Origin: Caldilineaceae bacterium
Lineage (GTDB): Bacteria; Chloroflexota; Anaerolineae; Caldilineales; Caldilineaceae
DNA: 64,000 bases
NCBI GenBank assembly: GCA_019637695.1
Contig: JAHBVG010000002.1
Span: forward strand, 1 to 64,000
Reading direction: 5' to 3'
Positions 27,369 through 40,307 of this stretch are shown here, in pieces (position 1 is the first letter of the stretch; every line of letters begins with the position of its first letter). Under the pieces are notes generated by a model, which was not told where the DNA came from, did not search any database, and saw only the letters and a list, made by a program, of their open reading frames with translations. Made by a program: the position numbers and the translations under genes.

Positions 27369-28069
27369 TTCTTCGCCTGCCAGATCACCCGCCCTACAAA
27401 GAACGGACCAAGACTCTGCAGCCATTTGGTCGTCTGTTGCGTAGAGCGCATACGCTCGACGACGGCGGAGGCGGCGTGGAGTTGGTGGGCAAGGACGGCG
27501 ATGACGAAATCGTTGTCGTTTTTGTCCAGGCCGTGACAAGAAAGGCGGATGTCGGTGGCGAGATCCGCTTTACCGAACTCCTGGCCGATGTTGCCGTGTT
27601 CGCCCAGGATGCGTCCCTTTTCCTCTTTGGGCAGCAGCTCAAACGTCTTCACCCGCCGCAGTGGATACCAGATCACCCACGGCCAGTTGGGATCCAGCGC
27701 CCGTTCGCGCGGACGGCCAATCAGTGTACGTTCCAAATCGGCCTCGTAGCCAATCGAATAAGTGCGCCCAAACATGGTGTATTCTGGCTTCGGCGTCAAG
27801 TGGATAAAGGGTTCGTCGGTGAGCAGACGGCGTAGATCGGTTACAAAGAAGTCGGCGTCCTCGCTCATGGTCAGCAGCCCAATCCCGCGCGGATCGTTGA
27901 CGTCGGCGTAGACCGCAGCGTCGATCCCGGCCTGCGCCAGCCTCTCGAAAACCGGCGCAACATCGAGACAATCCCCAAAGGCGAGGAATTGCATATAGAG
28001 CCGCCGGTCCAGTTTGATGCCGCCGCGCCCTTTTTCGCTCAGGTCTAAGATCGGGGTCTCCTGTGTCAT
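27365..28069 (-). CDS. Chlorite dismutase/HemQ-family protein
   Basis: The 234-residue protein fits the chlorite dismutase superfamily: RRLYMQFLAFG near the N-terminus, a WVIWYPLRRVKTFELLPKEEKGRILGEHGNIG core and a DNDFVIAVL strand. In the superfamily, HemQ-type members decarboxylate coproheme in Gram-positive-like haem synthesis, while true chlorite dismutases detoxify chlorite. The YP-x-R-x3 and LLP-EE-KGRILGEHG pattern is closer to HemQ/Cld-like relatives. The ATG at 28069 follows GGAG by 7 bases. Which activity it has is not decidable here. Confidence 0.8.
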   Translation of the reverse strand: MTQETPILDLSEKGRGGIKLDRRLYMQFLAFGDCLDVAPVFERLAQAGIDAAVYADVNDPRGIGLLTMSEDADFFVTDLRRLLTDEPFIHLTPKPEYTMFGRTYSIGYEADLERTLIGRPRERALDPNWPWVIWYPLRRVKTFELLPKEEKGRILGEHGNIGQEFGKADLATDIRLSCHGLDKNDNDFVIAVLAHQLHAASAVVERMRSTQQTTKWLQSLGPFFVGRVIWQAKK

Positions 28070-28180
28070 CCGGTCGCTCCTTTTTGGTTTCCACTCGTTG
28101 CAGAGTAAAATGGACAAGTTCAAAAATTCACGCGCCATTGTACACCAGATGCGATTCAGAATAGAATCGAAGGTCTATTC

Positions 28181-29338
28181 ATGCTGATCGAGCAGCTTTC
28201 ACTCTTCCCCTATTTGGAGCCAGAAACCGCCCTGCGCCCGCCCGACTTCATCCCCATCTACGAGCCGTGGCTGGGCGAACGCGAGGAAGCTTATCTCCTT
28301 GACGCCGTGCGCAGTGGATGGATCAGCAGCCTGGGGAAGTATGTGACCCAATTTGAATCGATGTTTGCCGATTTCTGCGGCGTGGCTCATGCGGTCAGCG
28401 TGAGCAACGGCACTACGGCGTTGCATCTGGCCCTGCACGCCCTGGGCATCGGTCCTGGCGACGAGGTGATCGTCCCCGCGCTGACCTTTGTGGCAACCGC
28501 CAATGCCGTCACCTACACCGGCGCGCATCCCATCTTCGCGGATGTGGACCCCGCTACCTGGTGCATCGATCCGGCGGACGTGGAGGAGTTGATCAGCCCG
28601 CGCACCCGCGCCATCATCCCTGTGCATCTTTACGGCCATCCGGCGGCGATGGAGGCGATCAACCGGTTGGCGGATCGCTATGGCCTCACTGTGATTGAAG
28701 ACGCCGCCGAAGCGCACGGCGCCGCCATCCACGGGCGCAGGGTGGGCGGATGGGGGCGCATTGCCGCCTTTAGTTTCTACGCCAACAAGACCATCACCAC
28801 CGGTGAAGGGGGCATGTTGACGACGGACGATCCTGATCTCGCGGCGCGCTGCCGACTGCTGCGCGACCATGCCATGCCGCCGCAACGTCGCTACTGGCAC
28901 GACGAAGTCGGCTTCAACTACCGTATGACCAACTTACAGGCTGCCGTGGGTGTGGCGCAGATGGAGCGCATCGAGGAGTTCATCGCCCGCAAACGGCGCA
29001 TTGCCCGCTGGTACTGTGAGGGATTATCCGACTTGCCGGGGATCACCCTGCCTGTGGAGTTGCCCGGCTGCGCTAACATCTATTGGATGGTCTCGATTTT
29101 GGTGGATCGTCCCTTCCCGCTGGAGCGGGATGCGCTCATCCCCATCCTGCGTGAGCGGGGCATCGACAGCCGTCCCTTCTTCCACCCGATGGATACGCTG
29201 CCGCCCTATCGAACTGGCGATCCGCGTCCGCTCTCCTTCGCTCTCAGCCGTCGCGGTCTCAACCTGCCTAGCTCGCCCAATCTAACCCAGGGCCAGGTGG
29301 AGTACGTGTGTGGAGTCCTGCGCGGGCTGACAGGGTAA
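28181..29338 (+). CDS. DegT/DnrJ/EryC1/StrS aminotransferase
   Basis: The 385-residue PLP enzyme has the family motifs NGTTALHLAL, VEDAAEAHGA, the PLP-binding Lys203 in FYANKTITTGEGG, and HDEVGFNYRMTNLQAA. These enzymes aminate nucleotide-linked keto-sugars for surface polysaccharides or secondary metabolites, and here it opens the glycan region. AAGG lies upstream of the ATG. A heptad array follows the stop. Confidence 0.92.
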   Translation: MLIEQLSLFPYLEPETALRPPDFIPIYEPWLGEREEAYLLDAVRSGWISSLGKYVTQFESMFADFCGVAHAVSVSNGTTALHLALHALGIGPGDEVIVPALTFVATANAVTYTGAHPIFADVDPATWCIDPADVEELISPRTRAIIPVHLYGHPAAMEAINRLADRYGLTVIEDAAEAHGAAIHGRRVGGWGRIAAFSFYANKTITTGEGGMLTTDDPDLAARCRLLRDHAMPPQRRYWHDEVGFNYRMTNLQAAVGVAQMERIEEFIARKRRIARWYCEGLSDLPGITLPVELPGCANIYWMVSILVDRPFPLERDALIPILRERGIDSRPFFHPMDTLPPYRTGDPRPLSFALSRRGLNLPSSPNLTQGQVEYVCGVLRGLTG

Positions 29339-29405
29339 GGTGAAGAAGCGAAGAAGCGAAGAATTGAATACCCAATACCCAATCCCTAATCACCAGTCAC
29401 GACTC
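29338..29405. repeat. Heptad/octad array between the aminotransferase and DPM1-like genes
   Basis: GAAGAAGC units, then ATACCCA, ACCAGTC and TCCCTAAT-like units fill the gap and leave no Shine-Dalgarno before the next ATG. Confidence 0.8.
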
Positions 29406-29416
29406 CCTAATTTTCC

Positions 29417-30145
29417 ATGACCGACGTCTCTATCATCCTCCCAACCTACAACGAGCGCGATAACATCTGCGATCTGATCGACGCCATCGACCGTGAGCTT
29501 TCCGCCACGGATCTGAGCTACGAAGTGTTGATCGTGGACGATTCCAGCCCTGACGGCACGGCGGAAGCGGTGCGCGCCCGCTACGGTTTGATCGAAGATC
29601 GTTCACCCGATGGCCGCGTGATCCTCTATGTGCGCACCACCGACAAAGGATTGGCGAAAGCCATCCGCTATGGATTGGAATACGCTGGTGGGCGCACCTT
29701 GGTGGTGATGGACACCGACTTCAACCATGACCCGGCCATGATCCCGCAGATGGTCGATTTTCTGCGCTACTACGAACTGGTGATCGGTAGCCGTTTTGTC
29801 ATGCGCGGCGGCATGGAAGATCACACGCGCTATCGCATGAGTTTGCTCTACAACGTTTTCATCCGCTCGCTCTTTCACACCCAAATTCAGGACAACCTGA
29901 GCGGCTTCTTCGCCGTGCGCCGGGACAATCTCTTCCAACTGCAAAGCAAATTTGATCGCATCTTCTACGGCTACGGCGACTATTTCATCCGTCTGCTGCT
30001 CGTCGCCTGGCGCAGCGATTGGAAGATCCTCGAAGTGCCGGTCTTTTACATTCTGCGCCGCCACGGCGAAAGCAAAACCGGCTTCTGGAAGATCTTCCGC
30101 GATTACACGGCGGCGGTGATCAAGTTGAGGATCTTCGGACTTTGA
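29417..30145 (+). CDS. Polyprenyl-phosphate mannosyl/glycosyltransferase, DPM1-like GT2
   Basis: The 242-residue protein has IILPTYNERDNICDLI, VDDSSPDGT, MDTDFNHDP (DXD-like) and NLSGFFAVRR, the order seen in dolichol-phosphate mannose synthase-like enzymes. It would make the polyprenyl-phosphate sugar donor used by the GT39-like membrane enzymes next to it. It lacks membrane helices, as in soluble DPM1 types. Its upstream region is a heptad array without a ribosome-binding site. Confidence 0.9.
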   Translation: MTDVSIILPTYNERDNICDLIDAIDRELSATDLSYEVLIVDDSSPDGTAEAVRARYGLIEDRSPDGRVILYVRTTDKGLAKAIRYGLEYAGGRTLVVMDTDFNHDPAMIPQMVDFLRYYELVIGSRFVMRGGMEDHTRYRMSLLYNVFIRSLFHTQIQDNLSGFFAVRRDNLFQLQSKFDRIFYGYGDYFIRLLLVAWRSDWKILEVPVFYILRRHGESKTGFWKIFRDYTAAVIKLRIFGL

Positions 30146-30149
30146 AAAT

Positions 30150-30243
30150 GAGTAAGGAGTAATGAGTAGGTCGACAAAATTGGTTTCAAGATGGGGAACC
30201 AATTTCGTCAACGTAACCTTACTCATTACTCCTTACTCGTTTA
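30150..30243. repeat. Inverted TTACTCA-type array
   Basis: GAGTAAGGAGTAATGAGTA (from 30152) is the complement of the distal TACTCATTACTCCTTACTC (30219-30238). An inner pair AAATTGGTTTC / GGAACCAATTTCG is also complementary, giving a long hairpin between two glycan genes. Confidence 0.85.
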
Positions 30244-30253
30244 GGATCATACT

Positions 30254-32826
<2,573 letters not shown>

Positions 32827-32830
<4 letters not shown>

Positions 32831-35175
32831 TCAAGCCTATCCGACAGATCCAACCGACATGGGTGGCAGCCATCCTCTACGCGGGGCTGGCGGGGATCTT
32901 CTATGCACCGCTGCTATTGGGGTGGCGCGCCTTCCCCGACGGCGATTTCACCCACCACTTTTTGCACTTTAGCCTTTTTCAACAGAACGAATGGCTGGCT
33001 GGGCGCTTTTTGCCGGTCTGGAATCCCTATACCTACAGCGGACACCCCTTTCTGGCCGATGTGCAATCCGCCCTCTTCTACCCGTTGGGGGATCTGCTGC
33101 TGCTGATCACACTGCCCTTTTCGTCGCCGGCAGCGCGGCTCTACTTTTTGCAACTCGAAGCGGTGATCCATATAGCCCTGGCCGGATTTTTCACCTTTTT
33201 GCTCGTGCGCGAGATCAGCGGCAGCCAGCGTGGAGCGCTATTGAGCGGCGTCCTCTTTGCCTTTTCGGGTTATCTCACCGGCTACCCACCCCTGCAACTG
33301 GCGATCCTGCGCACGGTGATCTGGCTGCCGCTGATCCTCTGGCTGTTGACGCGCGCCTTCGCCGATCCTCATCGTTGGCGACCATGGATCGTCGCCATCC
33401 TCGCCTACGCCGCCGCGCTGCTGGCGGGTCATCCCCAGAGCTTTTTGCATGTAAGTTACGTCGTCCTCGCCTGGGTTGGCTTCCTGTTCTTCACCCAGCG
33501 AAGAAGTGAAGAAACGAAGAAGGGGGAGTTACGGGATCGAGTGATGGGTGTTTTTGCCTTTTGCCTTTTGCCTTTTGCCTTGACCGCCGCCCAATGGTTG
33601 CCGAGTTTAGAATTTACCAACTACAGCGTGCGCGCCCGCGTGGACTATGCTTTCGTCAGCGGTGGCTTCCCTCTACGCGACACCTGGCAGATGCTCTTTC
33701 CGGGGATCTTGACCCAATTCTCGCCGCTCTACATTGGCGTCGTTGGGGTGATGCTGGCGATGACCGCGCTTTTGGGCATAGAGCGAGGGCAGACGGCAGA
33801 CCGCAGACGACAGACCACAGATCGCCGATTGCAGACCGCAGACGAACGTAGCCTCGATCCCCAGACCCCAGTCCCCAGTCCCCAGTCCCCAATCCCCTTC
33901 TTCACCGCGCTCACCCTCCTCGCCCTCCTCCTCTCCTATGGTGGCAACGGCTTCCTTTACCCGATCTTTTACCGCTTCGCGCCGGGCTGGGATCTCTTCC
34001 GCGGGCAGGAACGCGCGGCTTTTTTGGTCGCCTTCGGGTTGAGCGTGCTGGCGGGGATGGGGATGGCGGCGCTGCCGTCGCTCTCGATGCGCAGACGGCG
34101 CATCGTCGGCAGCCTCGGCGCGGGGATCGCCTTGCTCGGCGCAGGCATCGTCTTTGGGATCTTGCATCAACGCGGCGATATGGTGATCGGCGATGGCGCA
34201 TTCGCAGGGATCATTCTCATATCGCTGGGTTTCGCCGTTGCCGTAGCGATGATCCTCTGGCTCCCCGGCTGGGATCGACGACGTTCGGCCATATTGATCG
34301 GCCTTGCCTTCGCCAATTTGCTATGGGCCAACTTCGCTACCAATTTGGATGCCTTTGGCCCGGCGCGCAAGACGATCCTCGCGCCGGAGATGGAAGCGTT
34401 ACAAAGGGCTGTGTTGGCCGATCCCAGTTCGCCGGGGCGGGTTTACAACGAATATCGCGTCTACGAAAATTACGGGATGCGTCTCGGCGTGGAGGATGTA
34501 TGGGGGAGCAGCCCGCTGCGCAGTGGACGTTACGCTGCGCTCTTTGAGAATTTTCCGCTCGACCGCCTGTGGCAGTTGACCGGCGTGACCCATGTGCTGA
34601 CCTGGCGACGCGAACTTTTTGGGCCGAGCGAGTTGTTGGCCGAATTTCCTCAAGCAGCGGACACGACTTACCTGCATCGCCTGCCCGATCCGCAGCCGCG
34701 GGCGTGGATCGTCCCCGCTGTGCGCATTGAGGACGACGCCACCGCCTTGGCGCTGCTGGCCGATTCTGCGTTCGATCTCAGCGCAGTCGCCATCCTCGCG
34801 CCCGAAGAATCGGATTTTGAAATTGGATCCGAACTTCAACTAGCCCCGCCGGGGAACGCACAGATCGACGTGGCGCGGCCTATCCCCAACCGGTTGCGCA
34901 TCGACGCAGAGAGCGCACACGGCGGGCTGCTCGTCATCAGCGAGACGTGGCTGCCCGGCTGGCGGATCGAAAATGCACGCTGCGAAGACGGACCGTGCGC
35001 CCTGGCGTCCGCTCCCCTGCGCGCCAACCTAACCCTGCTCGGGGTCATCCTCCCCGCCGGGATCGTCAGCTTCGATCTCGTCTACTGGCCCGACAGCCTG
35101 CGCCTGGGTCTGGCCGTCAGCCTGCTCAGCGCGGTGATGCTGTTGGCGATCTTGTACTGGCGGAGGATGCGATGA
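32827..35175 (+). CDS. YfhO-like membrane protein with heptad-encoded insertions
   Basis: The 782-residue protein has about twelve membrane segments and a long C-terminal soluble part. It has the FPDGDFTHHFLHFSLF-WNPYTYSGHPFLADVQSALFYPL signature of the YfhO family, implicated in glycosylation of lipoteichoic acid in Bacillus. The GTG start overlaps the TGA of the previous gene. Residues about 224-253 (with FAFCLLPFA) and 318-357 (QTADRRRQT and PSPQSPIP types) are encoded by heptad arrays. The following gene starts at the ATGA overlap, so three membrane glycan genes form one operon. Confidence 0.82.
33495..33585. repeat. In-frame array in the YfhO-like gene, block 1
   Basis: GAAGAAG-type octads at the front and four TTTTGCC units (33553-33581) at the end, all open. 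Confidence 0.85.
33780..33897. repeat. In-frame array in the YfhO-like gene, block 2
   Basis: GCAGACG/GCAGACC-type units (33789-33845) are followed by CCCCAGT/CCCCAAT units (33859-33896). This last unit is the same as the STRR heptad of cyanobacteria. Confidence 0.9.
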
Positions 35176-37076
35176 GGGGAGGGCCCGCAGACCGCAGACC
35201 GCAGACGACAGGTGACCTAAACGCACTACGCACTACGCACTACGCACCACGCCTAACTCATTACTCCTTACTCATCATTCTTCTCCTCGCCTTCACCCTG
35301 CGCGTCTTCCGCCTCGACTACCAAGAACTGCGCGGGGATGAGGCGTTCGGCTACTTTTTCAGCCTGAGATCGTTCGGCGAGATTGTTCAGGCCACCGTGG
35401 ATCTGCGCGAGCCGCACCCGGTGGCATCCTACTTTGTGCAGCACCTCTGGCTAGGGTGGATGGGTCACAACGAGTTCGCCCTGCGCTATCTTGGCGTCCT
35501 CTTTAGCGTGGCGGCGGTCGCCATCCTCTACCGGTTGGGACGGCAACTGGCGCTGCCGCCCGTTGTGGCAGTGGTCGGCGCGCTGATCCTGGCGATCAAC
35601 CCCTACCCTATCTGGCACAGCCAGGACGCGCGCATGTACAGCATGAGCCTCTGCCTCACCCTGGCCTCCTCGTGGCTGATGGCGGCAGCGCTGCAACGCG
35701 GACGCCGCCGCCTCTGGATCGCCTATTTGCTGCTGACATGGGCCGTACTCTTCACCCACTACTTCGCCATCTTCGTCGTCGTCGCCCAGAATCTCTTTGT
35801 GGTGAGCCGCGCACTTGTCACCCGGCGTATCTGGTTCACCCTCTCGCAGTGGATCCAATATCAGATCGTACTCGCTTTTTTCTACCTGCCCTGGCTGCTC
35901 ACCGCTGCCGAGACGCTCACCGGCTATGGCGGCAACGGCGATTCCCCCGGTTTTGCGGAAATGGCAGGGCGGACCCTCGGCGCGTTCAGCGTGGGCGAGA
36001 GCCTGCCCGCAGAATGGCGGCTCCTTTTTGCGGGGATCAGCGCGATCTTGCTGATCTTGGGGATCTGGCATTTGGCCGGACAGGGCGCAAACGGGCGGCG
36101 CGCCCTCATCCTTATGTTGCTGCTTTGGCTCGTCCCTGTGCTGCTGACCTGGTACGGATCGTGGACGCGGCCTATCTTCGACGAACGCTATTTGATCGCG
36201 GCGGCGCCGGCCTTTTATCTGCTCATCGCCGCGGGGATCAGCGCGCCGTTGGGCCAATGGCGAGCGATCCCCCTGCTGCTGGGGATCGTCCTCGCGCTGG
36301 GGATGGGGATCTCCTTGCGCAACTACTATGCCGATCCGGCCTACAGCAAGACGCGCGGCTGGCGGGAACTGGCGATGGCCTTCGAGCGTTTTTCGGCGGG
36401 GATGGCGACCGGTGAAACGCGGCTGGCCCAGAACTTCCCCGACCCGACGATCTGGTATTACTACCGTGGCGCTGTGGACCATCTTGTGCTGCCGCCACAG
36501 CCCCACGACAAGGATGGCGCCGCCGCCGCTGTGGATCAGTTGGTCGAAGAGGGCATCGAGCGTGTGATCTTGCCCATCCAACCGGCGGCGTGGTGGGATG
36601 GCGAGGGGATCGCGCCCGCAGCGCTGGCGGCGCAATACACCCTGGCCGCAGAGACGCAGATCGGCGTCTGGCCGGTGCAGATCTACACGCATCCGCCGCG
36701 AGAGATGACCCCTATCGGCGCGACCTTTGGGGATAGATTGACCCTGGTTGCAGGCGCGGTCACGGATGCGCTGATCCCCGGTGGGCTGTTGACGGTTCAC
36801 CTGGCCTGGGATGGCGAGGCGACGGCGCTGACCGGCGGCGAAACCGTCTTTATTCACCTGCTTGATGGTGAAGGCCAGATCATCGCCCAGGCGGATCAAC
36901 CGCTGTCGCTGATCGACGCGCCGGTATCCAGCTATGGTATACTGCTACCGGAGACGTTGCCGACCGGCCCAATGCGACTGATCGCCGGGATCTATGATCC
37001 ATCACAGGCAGGCGCGCTCCGGCTCATCACCGCGGACGGCGCCGACGCCGTTGAAGTGGCAGCCTGGCCTAATTGA
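35172..37076 (+). CDS. GT39-like membrane glycosyltransferase whose N-terminus is heptad-encoded
   Basis: The 634-residue protein is a GT39-type multi-span enzyme: FRLDYQELRGDEAFGYFF carries the Asp-Glu catalytic site, followed by NPYPIWHSQDARMYS and about ten membrane segments. GGAGG lies 5 bases before the ATG at 35172, whose A overlaps the previous stop (ATGA). The first about 35 residues, before the first hydrophobic helix, are translated from GCAGACC, CACTACG and TTACTCA arrays, so the native N-terminus was lost or replaced. An in-frame start farther upstream lies inside the preceding gene and is not likely. Confidence 0.82.
   Translation: MRGGPADRRPQTTGDLNALRTTHYAPRLTHYSLLIILLLAFTLRVFRLDYQELRGDEAFGYFFSLRSFGEIVQATVDLREPHPVASYFVQHLWLGWMGHNEFALRYLGVLFSVAAVAILYRLGRQLALPPVVAVVGALILAINPYPIWHSQDARMYSMSLCLTLASSWLMAAALQRGRRRLWIAYLLLTWAVLFTHYFAIFVVVAQNLFVVSRALVTRRIWFTLSQWIQYQIVLAFFYLPWLLTAAETLTGYGGNGDSPGFAEMAGRTLGAFSVGESLPAEWRLLFAGISAILLILGIWHLAGQGANGRRALILMLLLWLVPVLLTWYGSWTRPIFDERYLIAAAPAFYLLIAAGISAPLGQWRAIPLLLGIVLALGMGISLRNYYADPAYSKTRGWRELAMAFERFSAGMATGETRLAQNFPDPTIWYYYRGAVDHLVLPPQPHDKDGAAAAVDQLVEEGIERVILPIQPAAWWDGEGIAPAALAAQYTLAAETQIGVWPVQIYTHPPREMTPIGATFGDRLTLVAGAVTDALIPGGLLTVHLAWDGEATALTGGETVFIHLLDGEGQIIAQADQPLSLIDAPVSSYGILLPETLPTGPMRLIAGIYDPSQAGALRLITADGADAVEVAAWPN
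35185..35277. repeat. Heptad array forming the 5' end of the second GT39-like gene
   Basis: Three GCAGACC/GCAGACG units, four CACTACG-like units (35223-35250) and TTACTCA-like units (35259-35276) lie directly after the start codon and are open. Confidence 0.92.
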
Positions 37077-37096
37077 AAATAGAACGCGGATGACAC

Positions 37097-37143
37097 GGAT
37101 TGGGCGTACTCAGGTGAATAATCGCCCAATCCCCTAATCTCGC
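37097..37143. repeat. Short inverted array before the O-antigen ligase-like gene
   Basis: GATTGGGCG (37099) faces CGCCCAATCCCCTAATC (37125-37141); a GC-rich palindrome GACCGCAGCGGTC follows at 37145-37157. Confidence 0.7.
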
Positions 37144-37168
37144 CGACCGCAGCGGTCGGAAATCTCTC

Positions 37169-38638
37169 ATGTTGCAGACCACTTATCGAAACTTTCAAAA
37201 TCTGGCGCTCTCGTCGCAGCCATCGGTCCGGCGTACGGTGATCGGGTTGTTCCTGGCGGGCGGCGCGCTGATGATCGCCCTGCTCGTCGGCGTCTTTGGA
37301 CCGGTGCTGGCGCTGGCGCTGGCGGTGGCAATTGTCGGCGGCGTGATGATCCTGTTGGATACGCACTGGGGATTTGTAGCGCTGGTCGGCGTCGCCTTTG
37401 TGATCCCCTTTGCCAGTTTGCCTTTCGACATCGGCTTCAAACCCACTTTTTTGGACGCCGCGCTGGGCGCGCTCTTCTTTGTATGGCTCCTCAAACTGGT
37501 GACGGGGCGTGAACGCCAGTTTATCGGCTCCCCCATCGGGCTGCTGATCGGCCTCTTTGTGTTGATGGCGATCTTCAGCTTCGCCTATGGGATGACCCAC
37601 AGCGCCGCATCCTCGTTCATCATCCGCCGCTTCGCCGAGATCATCCTGGGCATCTGCCTCTTTTTTGCCATCATCAACACCGTGCGCACCCAGCCGGAGA
37701 TGGAATGGGTGACGCGTTGGGTGCTGCTGGGGAGCTGGGCCTGCGCTGCCATCGCCATTATTTTTTACGTCATCCCCGACGCGTGGACGGTCTGGGTGCT
37801 GGATCGACTCGTCCGCTTCGACTACCCCGGCGGCTACGGCGCGCTGCGCTACATCGAGGATGACCCCAACGGGACCATGCGCGCCATCGGCACCGCCGTC
37901 GATCCCAACGTGCTGGGCGGCATGATGATCCTGACGGGGGGCGCGCTGGCCCCGCAGATCTTCGCCCGTCGCCCGCTCTTTGCGCGCTGGCTCATCCTCG
38001 TTATGGTCTTCACCGCCATCCTCGCGCTCTATTGGACGTATAGCCGCACGGCGCTCTTTGGATTGGCGGCGGCCTTTGCCCTGCCTGCGGTCCTCAAATA
38101 TCGACGGCTGATCCCGTTGGCAGTGGTCGGCGCGCTGCTGCTCTTCTTGCTGCCGCAAACCCAGGATTATGTGGCTCGTCTGCTGGCCGGGTTGGCCGGC
38201 GAGGATCTGGCTACACAGATGCGCTTTGGCGAATATAAAGATGCGCTCATTCTCATCGGACGCTACCCCGTCTTTGGCGTGGGCTTTACCGGCGTGCCCG
38301 ACATCGATCTCTACCTGGGCGTCAGTATGCTCTATTTGATTATGGCGCAGAACATGGGCATCGTCGGCATGTTGATCTTCGCGGCGACGATGTTCGGCTT
38401 CTTCCTCATGCTGCTGCGCGCCTGGCGCGGCGGTTTCCATCCCCACCGCGAGGCGATCATCCTCGGATTTGGCGGCGCTATCCTGGGGGCGCTGGTCAGT
38501 GGCATCGGTGATCACTATTGGTTTAATCTCACCTATCCTCATATGACTGTCCTATTTTGGCTCTATTTGGGATTAGCCACGGCCACGATTTTAATCGAAG
38601 GCAACCAGACCGAGGAAGCTACACCCCGTGAAATTTGA
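37169..38638 (+). CDS. O-antigen ligase/Wzy-like polymerase
   Basis: The 489-residue protein has about twelve predicted membrane helices and a large outer loop of the O-antigen ligase family; [18 protein letters not shown] contains the conserved Arg-centred helix of such ligases, and [14 protein letters not shown] is another family segment. It would join or polymerise lipid-linked glycans outside the membrane. It follows the GT39/YfhO operon by 92 bp and overlaps the start of the STAS gene by 11 bases. Confidence 0.82.
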   Translation: MLQTTYRNFQNLALSSQPSVRRTVIGLFLAGGALMIALLVGVFGPVLALALAVAIVGGVMILLDTHWGFVALVGVAFVIPFASLPFDIGFKPTFLDAALGALFFVWLLKLVTGRERQFIGSPIGLLIGLFVLMAIFSFAYGMTHSAASSFIIRRFAEIILGICLFFAIINTVRTQPEMEWVTRWVLLGSWACAAIAIIFYVIPDAWTVWVLDRLVRFDYPGGYGALRYIEDDPNGTMRAIGTAVDPNVLGGMMILTGGALAPQIFARRPLFARWLILVMVFTAILALYWTYSRTALFGLAAAFALPAVLKYRRLIPLAVVGALLLFLLPQTQDYVARLLAGLAGEDLATQMRFGEYKDALILIGRYPVFGVGFTGVPDIDLYLGVSMLYLIMAQNMGIVGMLIFAATMFGFFLMLLRAWRGGFHPHREAIILGFGGAILGALVSGIGDHYWFNLTYPHMTVLFWLYLGLATATILIEGNQTEEATPREI

Positions 38639-39038
38639 TCTGCAACAACGCGGGCAATGCGATGTAATTTCGATTGATGGCGCGGTGATGGTCAACGATG
38701 TGGCGGCCTTGGAAGGCACGCTTCAGCGCTTCCTCACTGTGGGGCGTTATCGCATCCTCGTTGATCTTCAGCATTGCAGCTACATCGGCAGCGCTGGCCT
38801 TTCGCTCTTGATCAGCTTTGCCAATAATTGCCGGCGTTGGCGTCAGGGGGATCTCTGCCTGGTTGCGCCTCCGCCTTATGTGGTCAGCCTGCTGCGGTTG
38901 GCTGGCCTCCTCTCGGAAGAGCGATCCTTTTTTCGGATTGCGGCCACCATCGACGAAGGATTGCAGATTTTGGGCGATTCCTCTGGGGAGAAGTTAGCCA
39001 ATAGAAGCGACACTGCGACGCTTGAGACAGGCTTGTGA
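38628..39038 (+). CDS. STAS-domain protein (anti-sigma factor antagonist-like)
   Basis: The 136-residue protein has the STAS fold pattern, with [21 protein letters not shown] around the usual phosphorylatable Ser of SpoIIAA-like proteins. Such proteins bind anti-sigma or kinase partners and switch by Ser phosphorylation. No anti-sigma kinase gene is adjacent. The GTG start lies inside the end of the O-antigen ligase-like gene, suggesting co-translation, so a role in control of the glycan operon is possible but not shown. Confidence 0.8.
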   Translation: MKFDLQQRGQCDVISIDGAVMVNDVAALEGTLQRFLTVGRYRILVDLQHCSYIGSAGLSLLISFANNCRRWRQGDLCLVAPPPYVVSLLRLAGLLSEERSFFRIAATIDEGLQILGDSSGEKLANRSDTATLETGL

Positions 39039-39095
39039 TATTCTGATTTGGAGTGAGCGTAGACCATTGAAAATTAACCGAGGCAGAAGATAGAT

Positions 39096-40088
39096 ATGAT
39101 CGAGCAGCGGGGATCAACCCTCAACGGCAATGTTGAGAAGAACGAGTATGGCACGATCCGACTAGAGCCTATCCCTGTGGCGCAGCCGGATGACGGTGGG
39201 TTGACACGCGGTCGTCGCCCGGAATGGTTGCGCGTCAAGTCGCCCGATAGCCCCAAGTATCGCGAGTTGAAGGGTCTGTTCCGCGGCAAACAGTTGCACA
39301 CCGTCTGCGAAGAGGCCATGTGCCCCAACATCGGCGAATGCTGGGGACGGGGCACGGCGACATTCCTCTTGATGGGGGACACCTGCACGCGCAGTTGCGG
39401 CTTCTGCAAGATCAACACTGGGCGGCCCGGCGCGCTCGATATTGAGGAGCCGCGCAAGGTGGGCGAGAGCGTACGCGCCATGAATCTGCACCATGCCGTA
39501 CTCACCAGCGTCAACCGCGACGAACAGAAGGACGGCGGTGCCTGGGCCTTCGCTGAGAGCATCCATTGGATCCGCCAACTTCAGCCCGGCTGCACGGTGG
39601 AGGTGCTGATCCCCGACTTCAAAGGCGATTGGGCAGCGCTGCAAACCGTCATGGACGCCCGGCCTGAGATCCTCAACCATAACACCGAAACGGCGCCGCG
39701 GCTCTACAAGACGGTGCGTCCGCAGGCCAAATACACGCGCTCCATGGAACTGTTGAAACGCGCCAAAGAGATGGACCCGCTGGCGCTGACCAAATCGGGG
39801 ATCATGGTCGGTCTAGGCGAAAGTTGGGACGAGATCCTGCAGGTGATGGACGATCTACGCGCCCACGAGGTGGACATTATGACCATCGGCCAATACCTTC
39901 AGCCCAGCCGATTCCACCTGCCCATCGTTTCCTATTACACCCCGGCGCAGTTTGAACAACTCAGGGAAGAAGGTCTCCGCCGCGGCTTCAAATGGGTGGA
40001 AAGCGGTCCACTCGTGCGCAGCAGCTACCACGCCGACGGCCAGGCGCACCTCAGTCCGCGCGTGGATGTGGTACGGCGCAGAGATTAG
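39096..40088 (+). CDS. lipA: Lipoyl synthase
   Basis: LipA inserts two sulfur atoms into octanoyl groups of lipoyl-carrier proteins. The 330-residue product has both iron-sulfur sites: Cys71-Cys76-Cys82 in [12 protein letters not shown] and the radical-SAM Cys97-Cys101-Cys104 in CTRSCGFC, plus the RSSYHA segment near the C-terminus, whose Ser ligates the auxiliary cluster. No strong Shine-Dalgarno precedes the ATG. A large inverted heptad array follows the stop. Confidence 0.97.
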   Translation: MIEQRGSTLNGNVEKNEYGTIRLEPIPVAQPDDGGLTRGRRPEWLRVKSPDSPKYRELKGLFRGKQLHTVCEEAMCPNIGECWGRGTATFLLMGDTCTRSCGFCKINTGRPGALDIEEPRKVGESVRAMNLHHAVLTSVNRDEQKDGGAWAFAESIHWIRQLQPGCTVEVLIPDFKGDWAALQTVMDARPEILNHNTETAPRLYKTVRPQAKYTRSMELLKRAKEMDPLALTKSGIMVGLGESWDEILQVMDDLRAHEVDIMTIGQYLQPSRFHLPIVSYYTPAQFEQLREEGLRRGFKWVESGPLVRSSYHADGQAHLSPRVDVVRRRD

Positions 40089-40208
40089 GCGATTAAGAGA
40101 TTGGGCGATTAGGCGATTGAGGATCGTGCCGGGCCGGTGAGTGCCCAATACAGAACCATCTGGTTGACGATCCCCAATCGCTTAATCCCCCAATCGCCCA
40201 ATCTCTTC
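40084..40208. repeat. Large inverted GGCGATT array after lipA
   Basis: GGCGATTA/GGCGATTG units (40086-40125) face CCAATCG/CCCAATC units (40171-40203) about 45 bases downstream. Two small hairpins (40229-40246 and 40256-40274) follow in the leader of the serpin gene. Confidence 0.88.
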
Positions 40209-40307
40209 TTCATTCGGGAACAAATCCGCTGGGGCGTTCGTCCCAGGGTTATGGAAGCCGGTTCCCCGCCGGCTGTCTTATCATCCAATCCATCTCAGGA
40301 GGTTCCC

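Noticed and set aside
34947..35171. Upstream extension of the second GT39-like gene
   Set aside because: It would overlap the YfhO-like gene by more than 200 bp in another frame; the ATG at 35172 has a good ribosome-binding site and an ATGA overlap.
35451..36899. Long minus-strand frame opposite the second GT39-like gene
   Set aside because: Same reason: composition of an antisense shadow, with no motif.
36992..38542. Long minus-strand open frame opposite the O-antigen ligase-like gene
   Set aside because: Its translation is dominated by His, Asp, Gln and Arg typical of an antisense shadow of a hydrophobic gene. No family motif.
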